Assembly: GCA_013398955.1 (NCBI GenBank)
Contig: VWPU01018811.1
Location: 124,001 to 188,000 of the forward strand
Length of the DNA stretch: 64,000 nucleotides
Source: Callaeas wilsoni
Taxonomy: Eukaryota; Chordata; Aves; Passeriformes; Callaeidae
Direction: 5' to 3'
Under the pieces are notes generated by a model. The model saw only the letters and a list, made by a program, of their open reading frames with translations, was not told the DNA's origin and did no database searches. Positions 51,721-63,348 of this stretch are shown in pieces. Each line of letters begins with the position of its first letter. Position 1 is the first letter of the stretch. The position numbers and the translations under genes are program-made.

Positions 51721-51816
51721 TTATTTAGGACCTTGGTCTTCATCTGAAAAGTGTGGAACAGACTTCTTTGCTACAACATTATCCAGTCGCTGTCCTTGCA
51801 GATACGGGTTCACACT
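51721..51816 (-). CDS. SCG5: Secretogranin V / 7B2, last exon (C-terminal PC2-inhibitory peptide)
   Basis: Thirty-one codons and TAA, starting at a phase-0 acceptor (actttttcag|AGTGTG). The peptide starts [18 protein letters not shown] and ends [13 protein letters not shown]. In 7B2 this C-terminal peptide is released by furin-type cleavage and inhibits prohormone convertase 2 (PC2) in the secretory pathway; VVAKK is the known inhibitory core and its Lys-Lys is kept here. The end (DEDQGPK) differs from the mammalian DEDKDPE that I recall. The exon encodes the CT peptide alone. Confidence 0.97.
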   Translation of the reverse strand, partial: SVNPYLQGQRLDNVVAKKSVPHFSDEDQGPK

Positions 51817-54800
51817 CTGAAAAAGTTTAAAATTATTTTAACTTATTAGAAATGGGGAAACAGATAAAAGGTAACTAGGATTAGTGAACATATTTAGGTA
51901 TTTCTTATCTGTCAGATACTTGCAGACTTGGTAAAAAAAAAAAAATTGCTTCCAGGGATTAAATCTAAAAGTCAATCAGTGTTTTGTTTCTAATTTTTTT
52001 TTTTTTTGGTGCAAGAATTTAATTCAATCCACTGAAAGGAATACAAGTGAAGGAGGACTATCAAGAATATGGAACGATCTGAATTAAACACTACCTTTTT
52101 GCTCCACTCCTCCTTTCCTCAGCTCAGCAGAGAAGCAGCAGCAGTTCTAACTCCCTGATTCTTGAGGCAGGACAGAACTTGTTAGAGAAGTACAGGTAAC
52201 CTTTGGCTTAAATCACTAGCCCTTGATGGACATTGTGCTGGGATGCAGATTACAGACCACAATACCATTTTGACCAAGCCTCTTCTTCAGCCTGTCTCCT
52301 CTCCAGGAAACCCCTCCTCGCTTCCTCTCTTGATGCTGAGATAAAAAACTGCTGGCAAAGAAGCAGAGCCAAACAAGGTTTTGGCATAGAAAATGGCTCT
52401 CATTCCACTGCCAGAACAAGGGAATGCTGGAAAGAAGATTCCTGGAGAGGGTTTAACTTCACTTTGCACCATGCAAGCAGCACAATGTGAGGCTGAAGTT
52501 GAACAGATCCTCTCGCAAAACTGCTTGGAGATCGTAGATGTAGTAAGGTAGAAAGCCTATGCTTGAATTTTATCTACACCAATGGAATAAAAGGTATCTA
52601 CTGTATTTGCAAGCGGCAAGCAGTTTAGTGGAGCTTCAGTATTAAGTATCATTTACACCTGCTTTCTGGCCTGTTACAGTGTAAGCAAAATTCCAAGTAT
52701 ATGTTGTCTCCTTCACACAGATACAGACAAAAATTCTAGCATGAAGCTTTTTGATGCTAATAAAAATTGTTTGCCTAAGGACAAACTTCAGAGGAATGCG
52801 AATTTTCCAGTATCTCCTGATTCTTGTCAGGCTGTGTCACAGGAATTACTTTCCTTGAGATATTTCTGTGCTTCTTTCACCAAAACTTAAGAATTTAGAG
52901 GAAAAAAAACAACAGGCATTCAGAACTGGCATGAAATATTTATTTTCAGCTATCCCAAGTATTTGTTGAATCTCTGGAAAACATTTGGGGTTTATCTGTC
53001 TTCAAGTTTAAGCCCTTGGGTTTCTCCATATTTGTGGATGCTATCATTAATACTTAGTCATAGCACAGAGCAGCCATTTTGCTTGCTTCTGTTGGGTTTT
53101 GGGTGTTTTGCCTGCTGCAAGTGAAAACATAAAAATAGTAAGAACCAGAAATGAATGTGGAAAAATCTTTGAAAATAAACTAACTCCAATGCTTTAAATT
53201 GTTAGAAATAAGACATATGTAAATGATTTGTTTGTGTTTGTTTAAAGAAGTTCTGTTTAATGTTAATTTTGTGAAATTCAACTGTTGCATAAACTTCTAG
53301 GAATTATTTGAAGATTCCTAGGAAGATTAATTGGTCTTTTTTTTGGAATTGTATGTGCTTGCTACTTTTTGAAATAAAGTAGAAGAGAATGAGACTACAT
53401 AAAATTTTGAATCCTTCTTAATCAGCAAAAGAAAACACAAAATATAATGCACAATACTTTAGCTGATTTGAGTAAAATATGTTTAATCCTATGCAGCTGT
53501 GCAGAATTCAAAGTAATGTAAGTTCCCAAGCACCTTCGTACACAGCTCTCAGCCTACGGCAGCTTAGTGGTCACAGACGTGGTCCTGACACTTCTGGACA
53601 GGGCTGTCTGCAAGCACAGAACTTTAAAAAGTGGGAGAGTTGCTCATTAAAATTAGATGTCACCGTAATAAACCTCCTTGTCTTGCAGTGTGAGTGCTGC
53701 AAAGAGGCTAACACGGCAGCAAATGGTGACTACATCCCTCTGCTAAATACACTGAGCCTGTGTATGCGTGCTCGCACGCGTGCTTATATAGGCACATACA
53801 AGTACAGGAATGTACACACATGCTCAGAATTTCTGGACTCCAGTAGTGCCCCGGGACTGTTTCGCTGTAGCCCTGCACAGACACAGCGGGGTTGCTGCGT
53901 ACACTGTTGCGCAGGATTTGTTTTAACCTCAAATGGGGACACTCAGATGCAAAAGATCAATCTGTTGCCAGATCCCAAAACTCTGTGCAGAAAGGCATGG
54001 AGGAGTGGCAGGGAGCAAAAAAGGCAGGAGGGGAATCCAGGAATCCAGTGGACTTTCTGCTTTCTAGAAAAATGCACTCCGCTGCTGACAGCTCTAGGTT
54101 ACCCTTCTGCTGATAAAGTGGAAATTCAGAATTGTTCATTAAAGCATTAGTACTCACTACAGTATCACTCTAAAATAATTTAAATTCTAATGAATTTAGC
54201 ATTAAGTGACATGTTGGTGCTGGGAAAATATGTCTGCTGTAAAGCAATTCACCTTCAAAATTCTGGGCTACTCCTGGCCATGTAACTATCAAGTGTCTCC
54301 AGCTAGTACTTCTTTTGTATCCAATTATGTCAGTCAGCTCACAGACAGAAAACGTTATTTTTTTCTTTTTTTCCCCTCATGTATATGTGCCATGAATTCC
54401 ACTTTAACATGCTGTTCTAGCTATTAATAAATATTCTGCTGAACTATTTCCAGAGTAAATTCTACTTACTTAAAAATTAAAGCCAGGTGCCTACCCTTTT
54501 TTCTTCGTCAGCTAACAAACTCAAAAATCAAATGTTAGCACAAGGCAGATACTAAGCTCAGGTCAGATCATTAACTTATGGTTGAAGTGTCAGCTGCCAG
54601 TGATGTCTGAATCAGGAAGAATCAACTCATCTTCTCCCTTTCTAGCAAAGACTTAAAGTTTGAGAGTTAATAAATAAATCATCTTCACTTATGCTTGTTA
54701 TTTTAAATTATATTTACTTCATTTACAATATAAACTGTGCTGTCATATTTTGAAAAGCTACTTTCTGGCAGAGAGCTAGACTTTTCCTTTTTGTAAAAAT

Positions 54801-55476
54801 AATACACCAGCAGCAAAGCTAAAGACGTTGACTCTGCCTGAAAGCAATTTTGTTTTTTTAATTAATAAAAGAAAGGCTGACACTACCAAAAAAGAGAGAG
54901 TAGTGAGGCAGACTGTGCTGAAATCTCTCTGTGTGGATTGCCTTCCTTGTTACAGGAGCAGAACAATGGGAACCCTTTCATCTTTGTCTTTCAAGCAAGT
55001 GGGACAGAGATAGGAGTTTCATCTGAGGTAATATCCATCTGAGGTAGATCAGATAAAGAACCACCTCTAGTGTTATTTACACTCAAAAATATATTCACAC
55101 GCATAGATAGCGGTAATTAAGTTTACCAGTATTTTTAGTAGGAAATTTCAAATTCTGTTCTAGAGATACTTAAATAATTTTAAATAGTTTTAAGCAAATA
55201 GGATCAATTTTAAAACACAGATAATATGAAGTTTTAAAATGTTCTACACTTAAGTGCATCTTCTGACAGTAAGAGGCTATTTAGAGAAATAAATCTTGTA
55301 CCCAGTGTTCAGTCCTGAAGCCAGCTACAGTCGTTTATCACAGAGAATCCCTGGCTTTACACATAATCTAAAGTATAATACAAATGCATTAGACTAACTC
55401 TTCATTTCAACAATATGGTTTTAATTTTATGAGGGCTCTAGATTATATAGGGGCTATAAAATGTTCCGATAGTTAC
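51817..55476 (-). other. SCG5: SCG5 intron before the last exon
   Basis: A 3.66-kb phase-0 intron. Mostly AT-rich, with A13 and T-rich runs near 51930 and 52000. A GC-richer part (53500-54150) holds a 223-codon open frame on the opposite (+) strand, described separately. Confidence 0.9.
53479..54150 (+). other. Unassigned 223-codon open frame, antisense in SCG5 intron
   Basis: An ATG-initiated open frame of 223 codons on the strand opposite SCG5. The translation is cysteine-rich (for example QCECCKEAN and GCCVHCCAGF) but I recognise no domain, signal peptide or membrane segment. It is the longest open frame outside the CpG islands. The surrounding segment is somewhat GC-richer, which lengthens chance frames. 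It may be chance, or part of a lineage-specific or non-coding transcript. I do not call it a gene. Confidence 0.2.
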
Positions 55477-55530
55477 CCTCTTTCTTCGTTTTGGACCACC
55501 ATTGATTTTCTCAAAGAGTAAACTCTTGCT
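55477..55530 (-). CDS. SCG5: Secretogranin V / 7B2, furin-site exon
   Basis: An 18-codon exon reading SKSLLFEKINGGPKRRKR, bounded by acceptor tcccttccag and donor AGG|gtaact, phase 0 on both sides. It ends exactly in the multibasic KRRKR cleavage site that separates the 7B2 chaperone domain from its CT inhibitory peptide in the next exon. The mammalian counterpart I recall is NKKLLYEKMKGGERRKRR, so the hydrophobic helix (LLFEKI) and the basic cluster are kept while flanking residues vary. Confidence 0.96.
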
Positions 55531-58500
55531 CTGGAAGGGAAAAAAAAACCAATACAGCCATCAAATCCATTACACTCTTTTTTTAAAATACTACTTTTGC
55601 TGTTAAATATTAGCAAGTCTAGAGGAATATGTAGTTTCAGGGGAGAAATAAACCACAAATAAATATTTGTATATTCCTGCTAACATTTGTAGTTTTTCAG
55701 AAGCAGTCACAGCCTTATCAACAACTTAAAAGCCAGTAATTTTCCACTATGTTATCCCCCATGTTCAGGCAGTAAGTGCTTCAAGTACGTGCTGGTATAG
55801 TCTGGATGTTCCCCATCATGTGATACATGGTATAAATACATATATACCTTTTTCTTTTTTTTTTAAGAAAAGGCAGAAGGAAAAAGAAAAATAAGAGGGA
55901 GAGGAAGCAGGAGTCCTGCCTCTGATGCATCTTTCTATACATTTGAGGTGACACAAGAACAGGAGCAACAAATATTTGCTTTACAAGGGATTTTCTAATT
56001 CCTTTTAAAAACAGAAATAGGCATCATTCCTACTGTTTTGTTGTCTTTGCTTATTCCCTTCCAGATATCAACACTTCCCAGTGCAAAGCTCTGCTGAAAG
56101 GAGTTCAGCGCCAACTCTTCCTTTGTTTAAGTAGTGCCCTCAATAAAGTTTCTAAAAACCATTTGGTCTATAACATTTTTAATGGCAAACCTTTTAAAAA
56201 CTGCCAGAAACATCTTGGCAGAAGAGAAAGTTATGATGATGAGAAAAGAAAAAACAACACAAAAAACCCCCTCTGACCATAGTTTACATAAGTGTATCCA
56301 CATATTGTTGTATTTCTTATAAGTAGTGAATTCTAATAAAGTCTGGAATAACACACACATGTTCAACACATTTTGTTTCAATTCTATGTTATGAAGAAAA
56401 CCAAAACCAAACCCTAACCTGAAAATGGAAGGAGAGAAGAATTACATGTATAAAAACAGAAGACTATCTAAACAAAGCCATTAATTCTGCTATAAACAAC
56501 TGACCTAACATTGATTATATAAATAGAAAGTGTAATTCTAGCACGAGACAAATTCACCAAACACTTCTAACTCTCTCTGCAGCCTTGATATGAGAAAAAA
56601 CAAACATTTTCAAGTGTTACAATGAAATCTGCCAAAATTGTCTGTCTTGTACTTCTTGTGTTCATTAAACCTCAAATTCACAAGGCCTATCTCTTGTCCA
56701 ACCTGAGTTATTTTGTCTGAGCTGTTCCAAAAGGGAACAGAGATGAAGCTGGCCAAGGGGGACATTCTTGGCTAGTCATTTATGCAAGTTGACTTCAGGA
56801 AAACTTAAATTTAACATTTTAAAGAAACTCAAGGATGCATGAATTATTCTCCTTAGGAAACAAAGCACCACCAAAACCTCTCTTTGTAAAGTATTTGACC
56901 TTATACTTCCATGAGAGGGAAAAGGGTGTTTCTGAAATAAAAATAATTTCGTGGACTACTGGAGCTAGCATTTCTGTAATTCTGAAAAGTTCCTTACAAT
57001 TGAACTGTTCCTGCTCAAGGAAACCATATTTTTTTAGTCTGTTTGGGAATGTTTTAAGACCCTAAGTACTACTCTAGCATTATGTGGAGTACAAAACAAA
57101 TATGGAGCATGAGCTAAGAACATATTTGTATGATAACAGCAATCCTGAAAATACGTTCCACTGCGCAGTGGCCTGACCTCATCAGCCACCAAAATTTGCC
57201 CATGAAGTAGTCATCCTTCAATGAGACGTTGTTAGGAATGAAGGCAAAGTTTCTTCAGTTAAAGATATACCTCATATAGAGACATGCTGCATGTGATTTA
57301 CTACTATTCCCTCACTCCTGGAGCTTCCTTTGCATCCTCTTGGCTACTTGGATTAGAGTACTACAGGTTGGGATTTGGGTGGAAAAAAGTCAAAAGTTAA
57401 AATGCTTTCAACCAACAAAATATATCAGTAGTTTTTAGATTTGTATTGTAAATTGTATATTGTAAATTATCTTTGTGCAACTCTTTCTGGATGCCAACAA
57501 CACTTCTTCAAACCATCTAAAGAGCCAATTCGCAAGATGCAAGAAAGGCACACTCAGAAAGTATCTGTGTCCTGTTACCTGTAAGGAAAAGTCTGAACTG
57601 GGGAAAAAACCCTGAAATCTTAGAAACTGTAGTTGTACACAAGGATAGGAAGCTCCAAAAGTCACTCATCCTACTATTTCCACTGTCCCTTCTATGTTTT
57701 CCATGTACGAGGATATAAGCAGTGGATCTCACTCTGTGGAGTCCGTTCCTGAGACTTCTCACAGGTTAGCATATTGATATATGGGGAGTTGTCCCAAAGA
57801 CCGAAAAATTCTTCCCCTTTCTTCCCACTAACCCAGTACATATTTATTATGATTTATGTATTTGTATCTACAGATGTATTAGCAGTATTTACAAATATTT
57901 AGCATCTACATAACCATACACTTTGCTGCATGAGACAGCTTCTAGTCTTGCTTGACCCTTATAATCTGTGTCTGTTGTTCACAGGATACTGCAGAGGTCC
58001 CACAGCTTTGCAAGCATGCCAGTCTGTCACCAAAACAAGCCAACCAACCTGTTTCTGTCCCATTAGGACAAACAGGTCCTTTTTTTCTGACCCCCTAATG
58101 TAATTTGGGTTTTTCTGTGGTTACACTAAGGAATTCATGTTGGCTCCTGGAAAGGACAAGTCACTGGGAACTCTAACACTTCCTCAACCACACAGTGGTA
58201 GGAAAAGGCTGGGGAGAAGCTCCCCCAAGAGCTGGGAGCATATGCCAGACTCCACAGGTCCAGGAGATGCTGGCTCCAAGGGCTGCAGCTGGTGGTGACA
58301 GCGTAGTGCCCACACAGCTCGCAGGAGCTGGTGGAAAGAGTCTGTAAGCACCCAGCCATCACAGCTCCTGGGCAGCTGGTCCTCGGCTCTTCAACAGGAG
58401 CAGCAGGAACAGTGGGCACAGCGAATTTTAGGTGCTGGGGGCGTGGGAGGGTGAGGATGGATGCTGTTACCTGCTGGGCAGCCCACAGCCAGCTGTGTTG

Positions 58501-60184
58501 GTCATTTACAACTTAATGCAGACAAAGATCTGATCTACTTCAGCTCTACTTTATAAGGTCTCAAACAGCAAATTTTTAGAGCGCTTACCTGATTTTTCTA
58601 AAGAACTAAAAATAAAAACCCCAGCCACAAAAAGATACCACTGTATTTGTATTTTTACCATGTGGCAATATGCAATTAGGAGATGATCAGGGCTGTTCTC
58701 CTGGTTCTCTGCAGAACATTTGCTCATGCACACAACCAGCTGTTTCATCTCTAATTAAAAAGACCTGGAGTTGGCTAAGCTGCAGCTAGATATGATTACT
58801 GTTTAGTACCTAAGAGTGTTTTAATTCATACATGAGCAGCTTTTTCTCCTGAATTAGTAGTGATGGATGGAGATACAAAAAAAGTCCAGGATTCATTAAT
58901 GATTTACTATCATTTATTAAGTATGTATGTTGCTGATGACAACACAGTACGTATGCTTGATTCTGAAATATTGCTATAGGCCAAAGATTTACAGAAGTAC
59001 TTTTGTAGTCTTCAGAACGGTATTATGAAAGTAAAGTACTTATGAATAATAAGAAAACTAACAGCCTTATCTGGCATAAATAAGAAAGCTCACCATCTGG
59101 TGTTTTTTAAATGAAAACCTTTGATGGTAATTACTTAGAATGCAACAAGTTTCCAAAATTGGGATTTTTGGCATGATTCTCTCAAGAAATTTACCACTTG
59201 CATAAGTAATTAAGACTATAAATCTTACACTGGTTTGATTATGAAGATGAATCATTGTCTCAAAATTACAGCAGGAGAAGAGACTGCCAAACATGTCCAT
59301 TTATCGATATATGCTTACAGAATACTGGTTTAGTGCAATCTTAAGTGAAGTGTTATAACAATGTAAAATGAGATTTCATTATTTGCTCTACAAGCATAAA
59401 TTACGATCATTGTTATTGTTTTCCTGGCGCCTGAAAATGGATTTGGGATTGGACATTTTAACTGATGTAATCCAAGATTAAGTGGCAGAGCTTTCTTTGG
59501 AGCCTCTAGCCTGCAGAAATAGTCTAGCTGCACTTATTAAAGTCCTTGTATGCTCAGAGCAAGATTCTTGGCCTTAGTGTAGCTCACTGTGTTTATTATA
59601 TGTGATGTGTCAAATAGGTTTTCAATATAATACGGTGCATAACCTGACTAGAGGAAGAAGCAGCATCAAGTCCTCCAAAATCCCTAAGGTGGGAAGGATT
59701 CCATAAAGCAAGTTGTCTGATCTTAGATTTTTTTTTAAGGTGTTTTAAGGTGCTGCACTCTATCTGTATTTTCTTATTTTTTATATAAGTAGCTGAACAG
59801 TGAATAGTCACTTAACCTGGATATTCTTTCAGATTGGGGCCATCTTATGTTTTGAAATCTTAAAATCTGCACTAATTTTGGCTACATGTTCACTGTCATT
59901 TGAAATGTGTTTTTTTGCATTTATCAAGCACACACATAGCTGTCACGCTTTGGGATGGGTAACAGAACAAGAATTTCTACTTTCTATTTTTCTGGGGTGT
60001 TTACCAGTCACAAGCACTATTTCTATTTTTCAGGGCAAGTTCACCTTTTTTGAGAAGTTTTCCTTAGGGTGATAATTTTTCCAGCATTAAGGACAGTATT
60101 GTCCTCGTGGTTTCATAGCGTCCTGCACAGCAGAAAATACCCAGTTTCACATGCAACAAAAATAAGCAAGAAGCATGTACTCAC
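55531..60184 (-). other. SCG5: SCG5 intron
   Basis: A 4.65-kb phase-0 intron, AT-rich, with a GC-richer segment at about 58130-58500 that I cannot assign to a repeat or exon. No other gene seen. Confidence 0.9.
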
Positions 60185-60297
60185 CCACTTGCCCATGTTG
60201 GGATAGTCATGCTCTGGATCAAAAAGGTGTTGGTGCAGTTGGTATTCCCTGCTGAACTCGGCTGTGTCTGGGGTGTTTTCTAGACACCCATCATCAA
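60185..60297 (-). CDS. SCG5: Secretogranin V / 7B2, internal exon
   Basis: A 113-nt exon. Its first two bases complete a Val codon (G|TT), then 37 codons follow: [20 protein letters not shown], then [17 protein letters not shown]. The acceptor is ctgtcttttgcag and the donor is TGG|gtgagt. The segment belongs to the folded 7B2 region that helps proPC2 mature and leave the endoplasmic reticulum; a Cys, Glu/Asp-rich stretch and DPEHDYP are strongly kept compared with the mammalian sequence as I recall it. Confidence 0.97.
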
Positions 60298-63198
60298 CTG
60301 CAAAAGACAGCATTGAGTGCTTAGCAGCTTTGAAACATGCAGTATGTGCCACATTAGCCAGCAAACTTCTTAAATGCAATCATGCAATTTAAAAAAAAAA
60401 AAAAGAACCAGGTGACTAGAAAATACCAGGTTTTTTTTCTTTTGAAACAAATTTGTCAGAATGTATTTTTTTTAAAAAAAACCCGAACCCTCACAACTTC
60501 ATGAAACTTCAAAACTGAAGGAATTTATTTTCCAAGCTCTTTCCCTCCTTTATGTTTTTAATTATTGCACTTGATTTTACCTAGAACTGCATCCTGTTCT
60601 GATTCAGAAGGGATATTCTTTTCTTTTTTAAATGCTCACAAGTAGTTTTAGAAATTGGTAAGGCAATACTTTTGAAGGTCGTGGTAAAACAGTGCTGTAA
60701 GCAAAGGCAGAATTTCTTTCACCGAGTAGCTCTTCCGGGAGCTCCATTTCTGGTTTGCTACTTTGTTCAGTTTGCCTGAAAATCATTTCTGCATCATAAG
60801 ATCTCATAAAAATGCTATGTAGCAGAAGTTTTATGATGCAGACATTTCTGTAGATTGGTAACTAATCTGATTGGTCCAGAAACCTCCTTTAACCACAATG
60901 CATGGTTTTGTAGACAGTGTCACATCAAGATAATAACCTTTTAAAAATCAACTTAGGGTCTTTTTACCAAAATAAGTCATCTTTAGCTTAAACAAAGTTT
61001 CAGCAACTTGAGGCCAGAGTAGCTTTTTGGATAGAGTCTGCTCCTGGAGCTCCCACTCCTTTGCCAGCATAGGGAGCTTGCAGTCCAAGTTCCTCTCAGA
61101 CATACCCAAGGAGATGCTACCAGCCAGGGCATGATGCTGGGCATTCAAACAGCTGCATGTGCCAGAACACAGGCACTCCAGAGCACACCTGTGCACTTTC
61201 CCTTCTGTCCTTGCGTGTCATCATGTAAAAAGATTTGCAGATGGATTATCTTTTTCCCTTAGATGTGGGAAACAGTAACGACTTGACTTAAAACTGAGTG
61301 GATTCAATGACCTGAGGAGGTTATTCTGAGTTCAACAGATCCAGCTTTCTCTCTTTTCTCGTTGCGATGGGGAAAAAATAAAATTGCCAATAGAAAACAG
61401 GGGAAAACTCTTCATACTGGCTAAGTAACTCAGAAACTATTAAAACACTTAGAAATCATTTCAGTCTCAGGAGGCACAAGGTTATATCAAGAGAGAAACA
61501 GGCGACAAATGAAGTGTGGTAGACCTCAGAGCATTTGTGTCTTTTAGAGGAAAACACGAAGGGCAGCTGGACACATGGGTGTCCTCTATGACTGCTAATC
61601 CAAAAGTCTTCAACTCAAGTGCTCCAGGCTTGTGTATTCCTGCTGTGGAATGTGCACATGTAGACAGTGACTGGAAAAATTGTTTTCCATTAAGCAAATC
61701 CACAGACCTGATTGAGGAAGGCCTCTGGTAATTTGTATGCATAATACAGTCACCACTTGAATTTCCATTTAAGGCTCTGAAAAACATTTTACTCTAATCC
61801 TAGTAGATACTATCTTCACTCACAGCATACCTATGACAGAGCCATTTATCTGAGCAGGCAGCACTTCCCTGCAAATTCCCCCCGTGTTCAGATCTGACTG
61901 TATTAGCTTGGCTAACAACTTTTATTTCACCTAAGAAAGAAATATGGAAGGGATTTTCAAAGGCATTTCCCTGGATGCCATTTTTTAATTTATTTATCTA
62001 ATCACAAACAGAAGTCTAATGAGCAAGCACGGAAGATAGAAAGTCCGTGTGTGTGCACGTGTGTGAGAAAATCTAAACCCATCATTTGCAACTTGTCAAG
62101 ACAACAGCTATAGTGAACAAATTGGAAGATGTTATTTCAGAAGAGATAAAGGCATCATCACCAAATGGGCTGTAATAGAAAACAGTAAGGGAGGACTATT
62201 TGAAATTTTGTCAAATTTTTGAACGAAATGCAAAAACACTTCACAAAACTTTTCATAACAAATATTATTTTTTGATGAATTCTAAGCTAGTTAGAACATT
62301 TTTAAATAAGAATACAGACAACTGTTCCGCATTATCCAAATAACATAAAAGAAGACTAAACAGAAAACATTTTGAAAGGATCTCTTAGCTCACAAATAAA
62401 AAATGAGAGAAAAATAGAGTGCTCATTCCCAGTTCCAGTTCCCAAGGCAGCCAATGGGTGTTTTACTACTGCTTTCAGTACTGGAAGTCATTCCTTGGCT
62501 CAGGTAACAGGAAAACGATCCATTCTCTCAGGATATGTGTGTATCATGCAGATGCAGGGCTGCTTTAGCGACCCTTCAGCGCAGTTGCGGGCTGAGGGAC
62601 ACCCTGAGTGCGCCGGGCACGGCTGTGGCTCTGCGAGGCTGCGCCGCGCCTCTGCCGCAGCAAGCCTGCACGCAGTGCCTTGGGCTGCATCCGTGTAGCT
62701 CTCCTTTTCTTGGCACAGAGGCACCCTCAGTGAGCTGTAAAGACACCTGGATTGGAGCCAAGGTATCTTAAATATTGACTCATGGTCTGGGTTGGAGATC
62801 AGGGCAGACAGTTTCATTCCTCTTGGCACAATGAAAGTCTCTAAAATAAGGGTAAATCTCATCTGTACAGAATAACTTTTTTCAGGGGCCAGCTTAAAAA
62901 TGAACTCCCTCAGGAACATGATGCTCTCATAAATCTCACTATCTTCTACGCTGAGGTCAAGATGATTTCTTCCACATGACCTTCTCCAGCATCATATAGC
63001 AATACAGAAGGTGCACATATTAATTTAAAAAAAACAACAAAAAGCTCATCTGAAACACTAAAATACCCAATTTCTCCACAATTATTCTCCTGGGGTAGAG
63101 AGTGAAAAAAACACTCATTGCTGACCAAGGGTGTAAAGTGCTGAAAGATAGGAAGATATACAGTGAAGACAGAGGTATGAAGGCTACAGCTGAATTAC
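60298..63198 (-). other. SCG5: SCG5 intron
   Basis: A 2.9-kb phase-1 intron. It contains an A14 run near 60390 and an isolated CpG-rich block at about 62570-62710. No other exon recognised. Confidence 0.9.
62570..62710. other. Isolated CpG-rich block in SCG5 intron
   Basis: About 140 bp with dense CpG (for example gtgcgccgggcacggctgtg and gctgcgccgcgcctctgccg) in an AT-rich intron. It is too short for a classical CpG island. It matches no known SCG5 exon and no repeat that I can name; possible intragenic regulatory element. Confidence 0.55.
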
Positions 63199-63348
63199 CT
63201 GTTTTTCCAATAGGGCAGGGATTTGGAGGGTCAGGATATCCTTGATCTTCACTAAAATCCTTTGGTACGTTGTCTCCTGTCAGCTCAGCCACGATGTTTG
63301 GGATATTGCCATAAGGACCCAAGTGCTGGAGACCCTCATGCGCACCAC
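63199..63348 (-). CDS. SCG5: Secretogranin V / 7B2, exon with proPC2-binding proline motif
   Basis: A 150-nt exon with acceptor tgtccttgctag and donor ACAG|gtaatt. Two bases complete a Gly codon, then 49 codons run from [20 protein letters not shown] to [10 protein letters not shown], and the last base starts a Val codon finished in the next exon. It holds the PPNPCP polyproline segment known to bind proPC2. 7B2 is a secretory-granule protein that chaperones PC2 in neurons and endocrine cells. With the three downstream exons it gives 136 residues, equal to the same portion of the 212-residue mammalian protein as I recall it. Signal peptide and N-terminal exons lie past the window end. Confidence 0.97.
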
